Of a DNA stretch of 22,886 nt, positions 15,439-21,388 are shown piece after piece. The notes beneath the pieces are model-generated. The model saw only the letters and a program-made list of their open reading frames with translations, was not told where the DNA came from and did not search any database. The DNA lies in IMG/VR virus record IMGVR_UViG_3300023179_000538, positions 1-22,886 of that record; one strand, written 5' to 3'. Position 1 is the stretch's first letter. Each line of letters starts with the position of its first letter. The DNA comes from a virus. Made by a program: the position numbers and the translations under genes.

Positions 15439-17546
15439 ACGAAGCGGACCGCAATCGTCTGGCGCTGCTGCTTCTCAACGACGGTGGCGGCTCCCTGTCG
15501 CGACGCTCTGCGGTGTCGAACGCGTTCACGTCGGCCGTTGCGCCCGATCCTACGCAAGCCGAGTTCCTGCGATCGGAGAAGGACACGCGTCCATTCTACG
15601 AGACCGAGCATCGCGCGTCGGTCCTGCCTCTGGTCATGTCGGGATACAACAATTCTGTCGGCTACGGCGCGCCCGTCATTGCTGGCGGCCGCATGTGGGA
15701 CGTTCTCGGCGACATCACGTCAGGCCGACCGACGACGATGGACGAACTACACCATGCAGCAGAGCAGGGGGCGGGTGCCGCACTGCTGTCGAGCCCGTTC
15801 GTGAAGGCCCCAGCTGGCGCGCTGCGGTCTGGAGCGATGCGAAGCCAACCACCGGCGCCGTCCAGAAGTCTTGACCCGCTCGGCTACTATTCAAAGGCCC
15901 TTGAGGAAGCGCAGAATCTTCCGTCACAGGCGTCACACGATCAGATCCTCGCGACGCTCCGCAACAAGGGCGTCAAGCCGGGCGAGATCGAGGCGACGGG
16001 GCTGGCAGAGGCGCTGATGGGCAAGCCGTCCGTCTCGCGTGATGATGTCGTCCGGCATCTCACGGAGAACAGGGTGGGGCTGAATGAGGTGAAATACGGC
16101 GGAGACCGCACGAATCTTTCCGCCAGCGGACTGAGCGCCGAGGCACGCAAAGAATTCGAGTTGTTCCAAAGTTACGGCATTGGCACAACACTTGATGATC
16201 TGCGTTCGTTCATATCAAAGGAGGTCGACGACTACAACTTCAACTTCAGGCCGATCCCGCGCGGCCTCAGGGAGTTGAGCGCGGCAATTCGCAGCGGTCA
16301 GGTCAGGGAGGTGCCAGAGGTTACTGGCGTTGCCGACATTGCGAAATATAAAGGGTACTCCCTCGACCCGTCGAACCCGACCTATCGAGAGACGGTGCTG
16401 CATTTGCCAGAACGGCCAATAAAACCAAGTGGCATGGCTGGCACATCATGGGGCGATGATGTGCAATTTACTGATCGAGGGTCTGCCGGCGACCCAAATT
16501 TTAGAAAAGGCCACTTCCCCGAGCCTAACATCGTCGGCCACCTGATGACGAGCGTTAACAAGCACGAGGGCAAGCCCGTCTACACGATTGACCAGATTCA
16601 GTCTGATTGGGGGCAGAAGATTGAGACCGACACGCGGAATGCTCTGGCGCAACGTCTGTTCGGCAAGCGGTTCAAGGAACTGACGGCGGACGAACGCAAG
16701 CAGGTCAGCGCCGCTAAGCAAGAAGGTGACAAACCGGCGGGCGTCAGGGACGAGGCGAAGATCGCGGAACTGCAACTTAGGTTTGATGAGGCGGCCAAGG
16801 CTCTTGCAAGGGAGAGGGAGGTGGAACTGCTTCCAACTCTGACAAGCAACGGCGCCGAACGGCTGACCAAGCGTTTGTTTGGCGACCGTGCAACATGGGC
16901 CGAACTGTCGGACCAACAACGTCACGAAGTAGCAAAGCTATCGGCTGAGAATACGGCAAAGAACGCCGAACGGTATCGCAGGATGGAGTCACAAGAAGCC
17001 GCAGTAGATCGGCTTGAGGCGGAATTGAACACGGCTCGCAACAGCGCCGTCGGCCATCCCCTCGTCAACACCACCGACCAGTGGACCAACACGGTTCTCC
17101 GCCGTGCCATCCAGCTGGCCATCGAGGCCAACGCAGAGAAGATCGCGATACCATCCGGCCGCACCGTGCTGTCCTACAATCCCGGCGATGATCACGGCAT
17201 GAACGCGTTTTACAACGACATCGTACCGAAGAACCTCGCCAAGATCCTCGGCGGGCTCGACAAGGCCGGCCTTCGCCGAGCCATGGTCGATCAACTCGAC
17301 ACACCCTCCGGCCCGAAGGGCAGCGGCTTCACGGTGTTCGACTTGACGCCACAGATGAGGGAGCAGGCCCGTCGCGGCATGCCGATCTTCGCCAACCCCC
17401 CAACCGCAGCAGCACTTCCGGTTGCCGTGACCAGCCCCGATGACGAACGTCGTCGATCCATGACGGGAACGTGGATGTCGACCGACCGCTACCGCGATCT
17501 CGCTCTCCTGCTCATGCAGAGCCAGCAGCAGGGAAGCCAGCCATGA
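15435..17546 (+). CDS. Polyvalent-type (LPD/MuF-polyvalent-like) phage protein
   Basis: 703 residues; GTG start overlapping the previous stop (GTGA). Several pieces resemble the polyvalent proteins of phages and plasmids. Residues about 151-222 (YYSKALEEAQNLPSQ, LRNKGVKPGEIEATGL, VVRHLTENRVGLNEV) match a helical domain of such proteins. Residues 383-396 (YTIDQIQSDWGQKI) match their EIQSDWHQ motif, 542-575 (LVNTTDQWTNTVLRRAIQLA, then EKIAIPSG) match their T..W..L.LKR...A segment, and 589-610 plus LTPQMREQARRGMPIF (637-652) match their usual end. Residues 405-430 and 478-504 are a degenerate repeat (RLFGxR...EL....R..V). These proteins are thought to enter the cell with the DNA and counter host functions. 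The reaction is unknown. Placement in the lysis block is unusual. Confidence 0.65.
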   Translation: MNEADRNRLALLLLNDGGGSLSRRSAVSNAFTSAVAPDPTQAEFLRSEKDTRPFYETEHRASVLPLVMSGYNNSVGYGAPVIAGGRMWDVLGDITSGRPTTMDELHHAAEQGAGAALLSSPFVKAPAGALRSGAMRSQPPAPSRSLDPLGYYSKALEEAQNLPSQASHDQILATLRNKGVKPGEIEATGLAEALMGKPSVSRDDVVRHLTENRVGLNEVKYGGDRTNLSASGLSAEARKEFELFQSYGIGTTLDDLRSFISKEVDDYNFNFRPIPRGLRELSAAIRSGQVREVPEVTGVADIAKYKGYSLDPSNPTYRETVLHLPERPIKPSGMAGTSWGDDVQFTDRGSAGDPNFRKGHFPEPNIVGHLMTSVNKHEGKPVYTIDQIQSDWGQKIETDTRNALAQRLFGKRFKELTADERKQVSAAKQEGDKPAGVRDEAKIAELQLRFDEAAKALAREREVELLPTLTSNGAERLTKRLFGDRATWAELSDQQRHEVAKLSAENTAKNAERYRRMESQEAAVDRLEAELNTARNSAVGHPLVNTTDQWTNTVLRRAIQLAIEANAEKIAIPSGRTVLSYNPGDDHGMNAFYNDIVPKNLAKILGGLDKAGLRRAMVDQLDTPSGPKGSGFTVFDLTPQMREQARRGMPIFANPPTAAALPVAVTSPDDERRRSMTGTWMSTDRYRDLALLLMQSQQQGSQP

Positions 17547-17767
17547 TCACCGTTATCCTCGCCCGCTATGGGCTGCACATCGGGATCGTGGCTGGAGGAC
17601 TGGTGGCATTCTTCGCCTGGGACGCGTCTCGCGTCCACAAAGGCGTCCAGAAGGAGCGTGCTCGCGTCGAACGACAGGGAAACAAGATCGATGCGAAGGC
17701 TCAAGAGGCTCGCCGCGCTGCTACTGCTCAGCCTGACAAGCGGCTGCAGCAGTATTTCCGCGACTGA
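17543..17767 (+). CDS. i-spanin (Rz-like inner membrane lysis protein)
   Basis: 74 residues from ATG 17543, which overlaps the previous stop (ATGA). Residues about 3-26 (TVILARYGLHIGIVAGGLVA) form one N-terminal transmembrane helix. It is followed by a charged periplasmic coiled coil (SRVHKGVQKERARVERQGNK and on to KAQEARRA). This is the usual form of an Rz-type i-spanin: N-in, C-out in the inner membrane, with the periplasmic part binding the o-spanin to fuse inner and outer membranes at the last step of lysis. The lipoprotein gene starting inside it in another frame strongly supports the call. Confidence 0.8.
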   Translation: MITVILARYGLHIGIVAGGLVAFFAWDASRVHKGVQKERARVERQGNKIDAKAQEARRAATAQPDKRLQQYFRD

Positions 17768-17936
17768 GCCGGCGCCCGTTGGCACCGCCGAGCAGGTGTG
17801 CCGTACGTGGCAGACGATCCGGCCATCTCGCAAAGACGTTCTGACGCCGCCCACCACCGAGCAGATCGTCGGCAACAACGCGGCCCGCGAGCAGTGGTGC
17901 CCGCCCAAGTTTGCGTCGATCACAGCCAGGACGTGA
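17691..17936 (+). CDS. o-spanin (Rz1-like outer membrane lipoprotein)
   Basis: 81 residues from ATG 17691, inside the i-spanin gene in the +1 frame; the two overlap by 77 bases and this gene extends 169 bases beyond. The longer open frame starting at 17568 is a shadow. MRRLKRLAALLLLSLTSGC is a clear lipoprotein signal: basic start, hydrophobic core and lipobox LTSGC with the lipid-bearing Cys at residue 19. The mature part is short (about 63 residues) and contains Pro (TEPAPVG, VLTPPTTEQ), as expected for an o-spanin. It would sit in the inner leaflet of the outer membrane and bind the i-spanin. Partial overlap in shifted frames is a known spanin arrangement. Confidence 0.8.
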   Translation: MRRLKRLAALLLLSLTSGCSSISATEPAPVGTAEQVCRTWQTIRPSRKDVLTPPTTEQIVGNNAAREQWCPPKFASITART

Positions 17937-17947
17937 GCCAATGGCCC

Positions 17948-18268
17948 ATGAGCTACCACCGAGAGCAACCCCCGCACTCCGTGAATGGGTGGGGTCGCGT
18001 GATCGACAGAGAGGTGACCTCTCTGCGCCGGGAGCTGGACCAGATCCAGGAAACCTCTTCAGACCACGCCACCCGCATCAGATCCCTCGAGTTGGAGGCG
18101 GGCCACGCACGAGATCTGATCGACCAAGCGATGGCATTCGCAAGCAGGATCGAGCTACTGGAGAAATCCCTCCGCGCCGTCGTGTGGGCGATGGCGGTGC
18201 TGTGCTGGAAGCTGGCACCCGACATCGCAGCGAACCTGTTGGCTCTGCTGCCGGTTCGGATCGGCTGA
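17948..18268 (+). CDS. Coiled-coil protein with C-terminal membrane helix, holin candidate
   Basis: 106 residues from ATG 17948. An upstream AGGA (17928-17931) fits better with the ATG at 17941, but that frame is low-complexity Arg/Gly/Pro and looks like a shadow. Residues 17-75 form a charged coiled coil (DREVTSLRRELDQIQETSSD; IELLEKSLRA). Residues 77-101 (AVVWAMAVLCWKLAPDIAAN) form one membrane segment near the C-terminus. A coil followed by one C-terminal membrane helix resembles XhlA-type lysis proteins, and the place after the spanins agrees. No classical two- or three-helix holin is seen nearby, so this is the best holin candidate. The function is inferred. Confidence 0.6.
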   Translation: MSYHREQPPHSVNGWGRVIDREVTSLRRELDQIQETSSDHATRIRSLELEAGHARDLIDQAMAFASRIELLEKSLRAVVWAMAVLCWKLAPDIAANLLALLPVRIG

Positions 18269-18360
18269 GGCTGCTCAAGAGGGACGCGGCGATTGCTGGG
18301 GCTGTGTCTCTTGCGGTGCTGGCGTTCTGGATCGTGAAGCTCTGGCCGCATCATGCGTGA
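18265..18360 (+). CDS. Possible 31-residue membrane peptide with CTG start
   Basis: The CTG at 18265 overlaps the previous stop as CTGA, like the ATGA and GTGA overlaps elsewhere in this phage. The frame encodes a basic start (RLLKRD) and one hydrophobic helix (AAIAGAVSLAVLAFWIVKLW). Third codon positions here are mostly G or C. No better start is present. It may be translated by re-initiation, or joined to the holin candidate by a frameshift to give a two-helix product. It might also be chance; the call is tentative. Confidence 0.3.
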   Translation: MRLLKRDAAIAGAVSLAVLAFWIVKLWPHHA

Positions 18361-18371
18361 TCAAGCCGGCC

Positions 18372-18704
18372 TTACTTACCAGTGTTGCTAATTGTCTGAC
18401 GCATCTGCTCGATGACGCCGAGCGCTTTCTGAAACACCCTAGCTTGGTCGGCAAAGTATTCCCGGTTCGATTCGCTCTGGCGGCTATCCTTGCCGCTCAA
18501 CTCCCCGCACGACTTAATGGTGGCTTCGATGTTTCCGACCGCAGACTGCAGTGCGCTCAACGCATGAGCCACGGCGACCTCTGTCGGTGTTGATACGTAT
18601 CTGGTTGCTGTGATGCGGCCTTGAGCGTTGCCGGTGATGTTGGCGTTGTTGTTGCTGCCGGGCGTGACGCCTGAGGCGGCGTGGGTGTCGGTGATGGTGG
18701 TCAT
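18372..18704 (-). CDS. Small soluble protein of unknown function (minus strand)
   Basis: 110 residues from the ATG at 18704, preceded by AAAGG; longer frames upstream are shadows. The N-terminal third is Thr/Ser/Asn-rich (THAASGVTPGSNNNANITGN) and probably disordered. Residues about 38-105 are helical (PTEVAVAHALSALQSAVGNI; FQKALGVIEQMRQTISN). I recognise no family. The gene faces the late operon and its stop lies only 12 bases from the end of that operon, so the two transcripts converge. It follows another minus-strand gene after 14 bases and both are likely read from the control region at 18929-19039. Confidence 0.65.
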   Translation of the reverse strand: MTTITDTHAASGVTPGSNNNANITGNAQGRITATRYVSTPTEVAVAHALSALQSAVGNIEATIKSCGELSGKDSRQSESNREYFADQARVFQKALGVIEQMRQTISNTGK

Positions 18705-18718
18705 GTCTCGGGCCTTTC

Positions 18719-18928
18719 TTAGCGAACTTCGATTGGATAGTCGCGCGGCACCATAATCGGCTCCGCCAGCGCCGTGTAGATTGCGATCTCCCCAGCAGCA
18801 TCGCCACCAACATCCCAGCACTCACGGCGAACGCCCGTCTCCGGGTGTCGAATGAAAGCCTCGTCATAGTCGCCGCCAGCATCACCGCCTGTCAGGTATT
18901 GCTCTGCCGTGATCTTGCGCCAAGCCAT
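18719..18928 (-). CDS. Small acidic protein of unknown function (minus strand)
   Basis: 69 residues from the ATG at 18928, with GGGAGAG seven bases upstream. The sequence (ITAEQYLTGGDAGGDYDEAF; PETGVRRECWDVGGDAAGEI) is acidic and rich in Gly and Asp, with one Cys and no membrane segment. I recognise no family and see no helix-turn-helix, so a repressor role cannot be claimed from sequence. It is the first gene of a two-gene minus-strand unit, divergent from the serine recombinase gene. Such small units between late and accessory genes are often early or lysogenically expressed genes. Confidence 0.6.
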   Translation of the reverse strand: MAWRKITAEQYLTGGDAGGDYDEAFIRHPETGVRRECWDVGGDAAGEIAIYTALAEPIMVPRDYPIEVR

Positions 18929-18971
18929 GTCTCTCTCCCGTGTCTGATGGTGAATAGATAGCGCATGCCGC

Positions 18972-19000
18972 TTGACTGTGCAATAGGGGTGTCGTACATT
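18972..19000 (+). promoter_or_regulatory. Sigma70-like promoter for the serine recombinase operon
   Basis: TTGACT (18972-18977) and TACATT (18995-19000) are separated by 17 bases, five and four matches to the sigma70 consensus hexamers respectively. The first gene start (19040) lies 40 bases beyond the -10 box. It is the clearest promoter in the window and stands in the only divergent gap. Confidence 0.65.
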
Positions 19001-19008
19001 TTTGCACA
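18977..19008. promoter_or_regulatory. Inverted repeat across the promoter (operator or recombinase site)
   Basis: TGTGCAA (18977-18983) is matched exactly by TTGCACA (19002-19008), with 18 bases between. The left arm starts at the last base of the -35 box and the right arm follows the -10 box, so a dimer bound to both would cover the promoter. It could be an operator for a phage repressor, or a binding site for the serine recombinase encoded just downstream, giving self-regulation. Confidence 0.5.
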
Positions 19009-19039
19009 GACACGTTGGCGGAAAGCGCGATGACTGCTT

Positions 19040-19633
19040 ATGACAAAGACCGAGGCGGAAGGCGGGTTGCTAGTTGGGTACGCCCGCGTCTCGACGCAAG
19101 ACCAGAAGCTAGAGGCGCAGATCGAAGCCCTCAAGCGCGCAGGCGTAGACCCGGATCATATCCACACGGATCACGCTTCTGGTGTGTCGCGGCGACGGCC
19201 TGGGCTGGCGCTGCTCATGAAGGACGTGCGGGAAGGCGATACGGTCGTGGTCGTGTCCCTGGACCGCTTCGGCCGCTCGATCTCCGATCTGTTAAAGCGT
19301 CTGGAAGAATTGGACCGGCGCGGCGTGCGCTTCAAAACGCTGACGCAGCCAATAGACACTGGCTTGGCCATTGGCCGCTTGCTGCTGCACGTGCTGGGCG
19401 CGGTGGCTGAGTTCGAGCGGGCGTTGATTGCGGAGCGCACCAAGCGCGGCATGCAGCACCGGAAGGCGAATGGCGCCAAGTTCGGCCGCGACTTCGTGCT
19501 GACGCCGCCGCAGGTGAAGGAGATGCGCGCCTTGCGAAAGCAGGGGATACGGCCAAGCGATCTGGCAAAGCAGTTCGGTGTGTCGCGGGGTACGGTGTAC
19601 AATTCACTGCGGCGGAAGCCGCGTAAAATCTAG
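19040..19633 (+). CDS. Small serine recombinase (resolvase/invertase family)
   Basis: 197 residues from ATG 19040; an ATG at 19030 is in another frame. The catalytic domain (10-140) has LVGYARVSTQDQ, with nucleophile Ser18 and Arg16, and VVSLDRFGRSISDL with Arg76 and Arg79 of the active site. The long E-helix follows (LLHVLGAVAEFERALIAERT), ending with KRGMQHRKANGAKFGR. A small helix-turn-helix is at 155-190 (PSDLAKQFGVSRGTVYNSL). Length and domains fit resolvase/invertase enzymes, which exchange strands through a Ser-DNA bond as a tetramer. Its target site is not identified. Roles could be dimer resolution, inversion or promoter regulation. It begins the rightward accessory operon. Confidence 0.9.
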   Translation: MTKTEAEGGLLVGYARVSTQDQKLEAQIEALKRAGVDPDHIHTDHASGVSRRRPGLALLMKDVREGDTVVVVSLDRFGRSISDLLKRLEELDRRGVRFKTLTQPIDTGLAIGRLLLHVLGAVAEFERALIAERTKRGMQHRKANGAKFGRDFVLTPPQVKEMRALRKQGIRPSDLAKQFGVSRGTVYNSLRRKPRKI

Positions 19634-19647
19634 GAGCCGTAGGTGAC

Positions 19648-20301
19648 ATGATCGCGGCGCTCTACGTTGATCCAGATGGCGTTTATGCCGGCCGACCGGA
19701 TATCGATGCGTGGTGCGAGCTGCGTGACGCGCGCTGCTACGCCGGACCGTATCCGGTAGTCGCACACCCGCCGTGCCAGCGTTGGGGTCGGTTCTGGCAC
19801 GGCTCCACGCGCAAGCCGCACCAGTACAAGCTGGGTGACGACAAGGGGTGCTTTAAGTCTGCGCTTATGGCGCTGCATCGTTGGGGTGGCGTGATCGAAC
19901 ACCCGTGCGACAGCCACGCCTGGACGAACTTCAAGATGGACCCGCCACGCCGCCATGCCGGGTGGATGTGGACTCGTCCGCCTGTTGTTGACGACGTTCT
20001 GTTGGATGGCGAGTGGCACACCTGTTACGTCGAGCAGGGTCACTACGGCCACATGAGCCGTAAGATGACATGGCTTCTTGCCCAAGGCATCGAACGCGAT
20101 CGGCTGCCCGAGCTGAACTGGTCCAAGGGCAAGCAGCGTCTGCACCCGACTGCTCTTGCCCGCTACGGCTATGCCAAGGCCAGGCGCATCGGCATGACCG
20201 CAATGGTCGGCGGCAAGAACAAGACCAAGATCAGGAACGCGACACCGCCAGCGTTCCGCGATGTGCTGATCGGGATTGCGCAATTGGCGAAATCAACCTG
20301 A
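19648..20301 (+). CDS. Divergent DNA cytosine methyltransferase-like phage protein
   Basis: 217 residues with AGGAG plus a second AGGTG before the ATG. VVAHPPCQRWGRFW (37-50) contains PPCQ, the catalytic loop motif of cytosine-C5 methyltransferases (Cys43), and VIEHP (82-86) resembles their ENV motif with Glu84. A conserved-looking EQGHYGHMSRKMTWL follows (129-143), and the end has RNATPPAFRDVLIG. The normal glycine-rich AdoMet loop (FxGxG) is not visible near the start, where ALYVDPDGVYAG stands, and there is no recognisable target-recognition domain. Short proteins like this are widespread in phages and uncharacterised. It may be a true reduced methyltransferase, a base-modifying enzyme on the same fold, or an inactive relative. 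Confidence 0.6.
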   Translation: MIAALYVDPDGVYAGRPDIDAWCELRDARCYAGPYPVVAHPPCQRWGRFWHGSTRKPHQYKLGDDKGCFKSALMALHRWGGVIEHPCDSHAWTNFKMDPPRRHAGWMWTRPPVVDDVLLDGEWHTCYVEQGHYGHMSRKMTWLLAQGIERDRLPELNWSKGKQRLHPTALARYGYAKARRIGMTAMVGGKNKTKIRNATPPAFRDVLIGIAQLAKST

Positions 20302-20320
20302 CAACCGAGGAGCGATAGTG

Positions 20321-20566
20321 ATGCAGGACGTGGCGACCGTCAACGACATGCCGGCACCCTACCTCCGCGATCTGCGTGGCGACGATCTGATCCACGAGCT
20401 TGTGCTACTCATGGACAGGCTGCTGCCCGGCGACACGCTGCGCATCCATCGTCGCTTCCTTCTGGAGGCCGGTGCATCACTTGAGCACGTGCTGCCGCCG
20501 ACCTACCCGCACGAGAGATGGTCAGAGCCCGAGACGGCGGACCTTTGCATAAAGCGAATGGGATAA
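20321..20566 (+). CDS. Small phage protein of unknown function
   Basis: 81 residues from ATG 20321. GAGGAG at 20307-20312 stands eight bases before it and decides the start; the frame opens earlier at 20276 but has no ribosome site there. The protein is acidic and helical (PYLRDLRGDDLIHELVLLMD), then basic (TLRIHRRFLLEAG), and ends with LCIKRMG. No family is recognised. It is one of a row of small genes each preceded by a good GGAG-type site, as in phage early accessory operons. Confidence 0.6.
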   Translation: MQDVATVNDMPAPYLRDLRGDDLIHELVLLMDRLLPGDTLRIHRRFLLEAGASLEHVLPPTYPHERWSEPETADLCIKRMG

Positions 20567-20582
20567 GAGGAGACCAGGATAA

Positions 20583-20810
20583 ATGGAGACGCCGTGGAGA
20601 ATTGAGCGTCATCCTAGCGGCGTCGTGTTGGTTTACGGCAACACAGGCGGCGTTCGCGAGGCGACCCTAGCCGAAGCATGGGCGGCTGATCGCATCACGG
20701 AGTTAGAGTCTCTGCTGCATCGGATCGACGCCGTGATCGCGTGGGAAACGACGCCGCTCGGGAGAGCGTTTCAGGATGAGATGGAAGCCGCGCTGCGGCG
20801 CAAATCATAG
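20583..20810 (+). CDS. Small phage protein of unknown function
   Basis: 75 residues; GAGGAG lies ten bases before the ATG. The first half is beta-like (PWRIERHPSGVVLVYGNTGG), and the second half is a helix with a heptad pattern (AWAADRITELESLLHRIDAV) followed by a charged end (FQDEMEAALRRKS). No known motif or membrane segment is visible. It probably belongs to the accessory operon that starts with the serine recombinase. Confidence 0.6.
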   Translation: METPWRIERHPSGVVLVYGNTGGVREATLAEAWAADRITELESLLHRIDAVIAWETTPLGRAFQDEMEAALRRKS

Positions 20811-20818
20811 GAGCCGCA

Positions 20819-21202
20819 ATGCAGCGACGGTTTTGGACGTGCACGGACTGCGGCCACCAATTTGACGGTTCGGATCGGCGCGGGTTTGTTCCCAAGGCCG
20901 CCAGCGAGCGCGAGCGCTACGGCGTCACGTGCCCCGCGTGCCAGATCGTGAAGGGGATCGGGTCCGAGGCGTGGGCCATTTGGAATGAATGTGAGGGCGT
21001 GTTCGCGTGCAGTGTGTTCACAACGCGAGCGGAGGCGAAATCGGCTCTCGCCAATGCTGGATGGTCTGACGACGAGATCGTTGTTCCGGTCCGCGTGTTC
21101 CGAGAGGCCGGAGAGCGCGTGTGGTATCGGGCAATCGCCGAAGACGACCAGGAGAGATCCCGCGCACAGAGATCGCGCCCCAGTTTGCGCGTCGTTGAAT
21201 GA
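20819..21202 (+). CDS. Zinc-ribbon phage protein of unknown function
   Basis: 127 residues with AGGAG seven bases before the ATG. The N-terminal 45 residues hold two CxxC pairs, CTDC (8-11) and CPAC (38-41), 26 residues apart; this is a likely zinc ribbon that could bind nucleic acid or protein. The remainder is a small alpha/beta domain (VFACSVFTTRAEAKSALANA; GWSDDEIVVPVRVF; RVWYRAIAED), possibly a ferredoxin-like fold. No enzyme motif is seen. Its stop overlaps an ATG of the next small gene (ATGA). Confidence 0.65.
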   Translation: MQRRFWTCTDCGHQFDGSDRRGFVPKAASERERYGVTCPACQIVKGIGSEAWAIWNECEGVFACSVFTTRAEAKSALANAGWSDDEIVVPVRVFREAGERVWYRAIAEDDQERSRAQRSRPSLRVVE

Positions 21203-21209
21203 CAACCAT

Positions 21210-21214
21210 GGAGG
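21210..21214 (+). promoter_or_regulatory. Ribosome binding site GGAGG deciding a GTG start
   Basis: GGAGG stands five bases before the GTG at 21220. Two in-frame ATG codons lie earlier (21199, 21208) but the second is part of the site itself and the first has no such site, so the GTG is the likelier start. Confidence 0.55.
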
Positions 21215-21219
21215 CCAGC

Positions 21220-21339
21220 GTGACCGCCCGGCAGACCCGCAGTCTGATCTACGTCATGCTGTTCCTGGCAACGGCAGCGTGGCCGTGGGTCGCCGGCGTC
21301 GCGGTGTTCCTCGCACTGATGGACTTCATCGAGGGCTGA
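21220..21339 (+). CDS. 39-residue single-pass membrane protein
   Basis: From GTG 21220 the frame encodes 39 residues; from ATG 21199, which overlaps the previous stop, it would be 46. A short basic start (TARQTRS) is followed by one or two closely spaced hydrophobic stretches (LIYVMLFLATAAW, then PWVAGVAVFLALM) and the end DFIEG. The Pro-Trp in the middle could make a kinked helix or a tight hairpin. Small membrane proteins of this kind in phages can be holin-like, superinfection-exclusion or toxin-type proteins; which one cannot be told. It is the last gene before the attachment site. Confidence 0.5.
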   Translation: MTARQTRSLIYVMLFLATAAWPWVAGVAVFLALMDFIEG

Positions 21340-21361
21340 TCCTTGGGCGCATCCCTGGGCC
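21340..21361 (+). repeat. Candidate integrase arm-type sites, left pair
   Basis: TCCTTGGGCG (21340-21349) is followed by the related TCCCTGGGCC (21352-21361), two differences in ten, 12 bases apart. The exact ten bases occur twice more on the other side of the tRNA-like core (21507-21527). Direct repeats flanking a core are the usual form of arm-type sites for a lambda-type tyrosine integrase. Confidence 0.5.
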
Positions 21362-21388
21362 ATCGCCCCAGACACCTAAGCTAAGTCT

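Noticed and set aside
17911-18360. 149-residue frame over the holin candidate, with ATG 17941 and a nearby AGGA
   Set aside because: Up to 18264 it is Arg/Gly/Pro low-complexity and out of frame with the coil-TM protein. Only the last 31 residues look real, and they are listed separately.
18355-18375. Terminator between the converging operons
   Set aside because: The 12-base gap has only a short GCCGGC palindrome and no stem-loop with T run that I can find.
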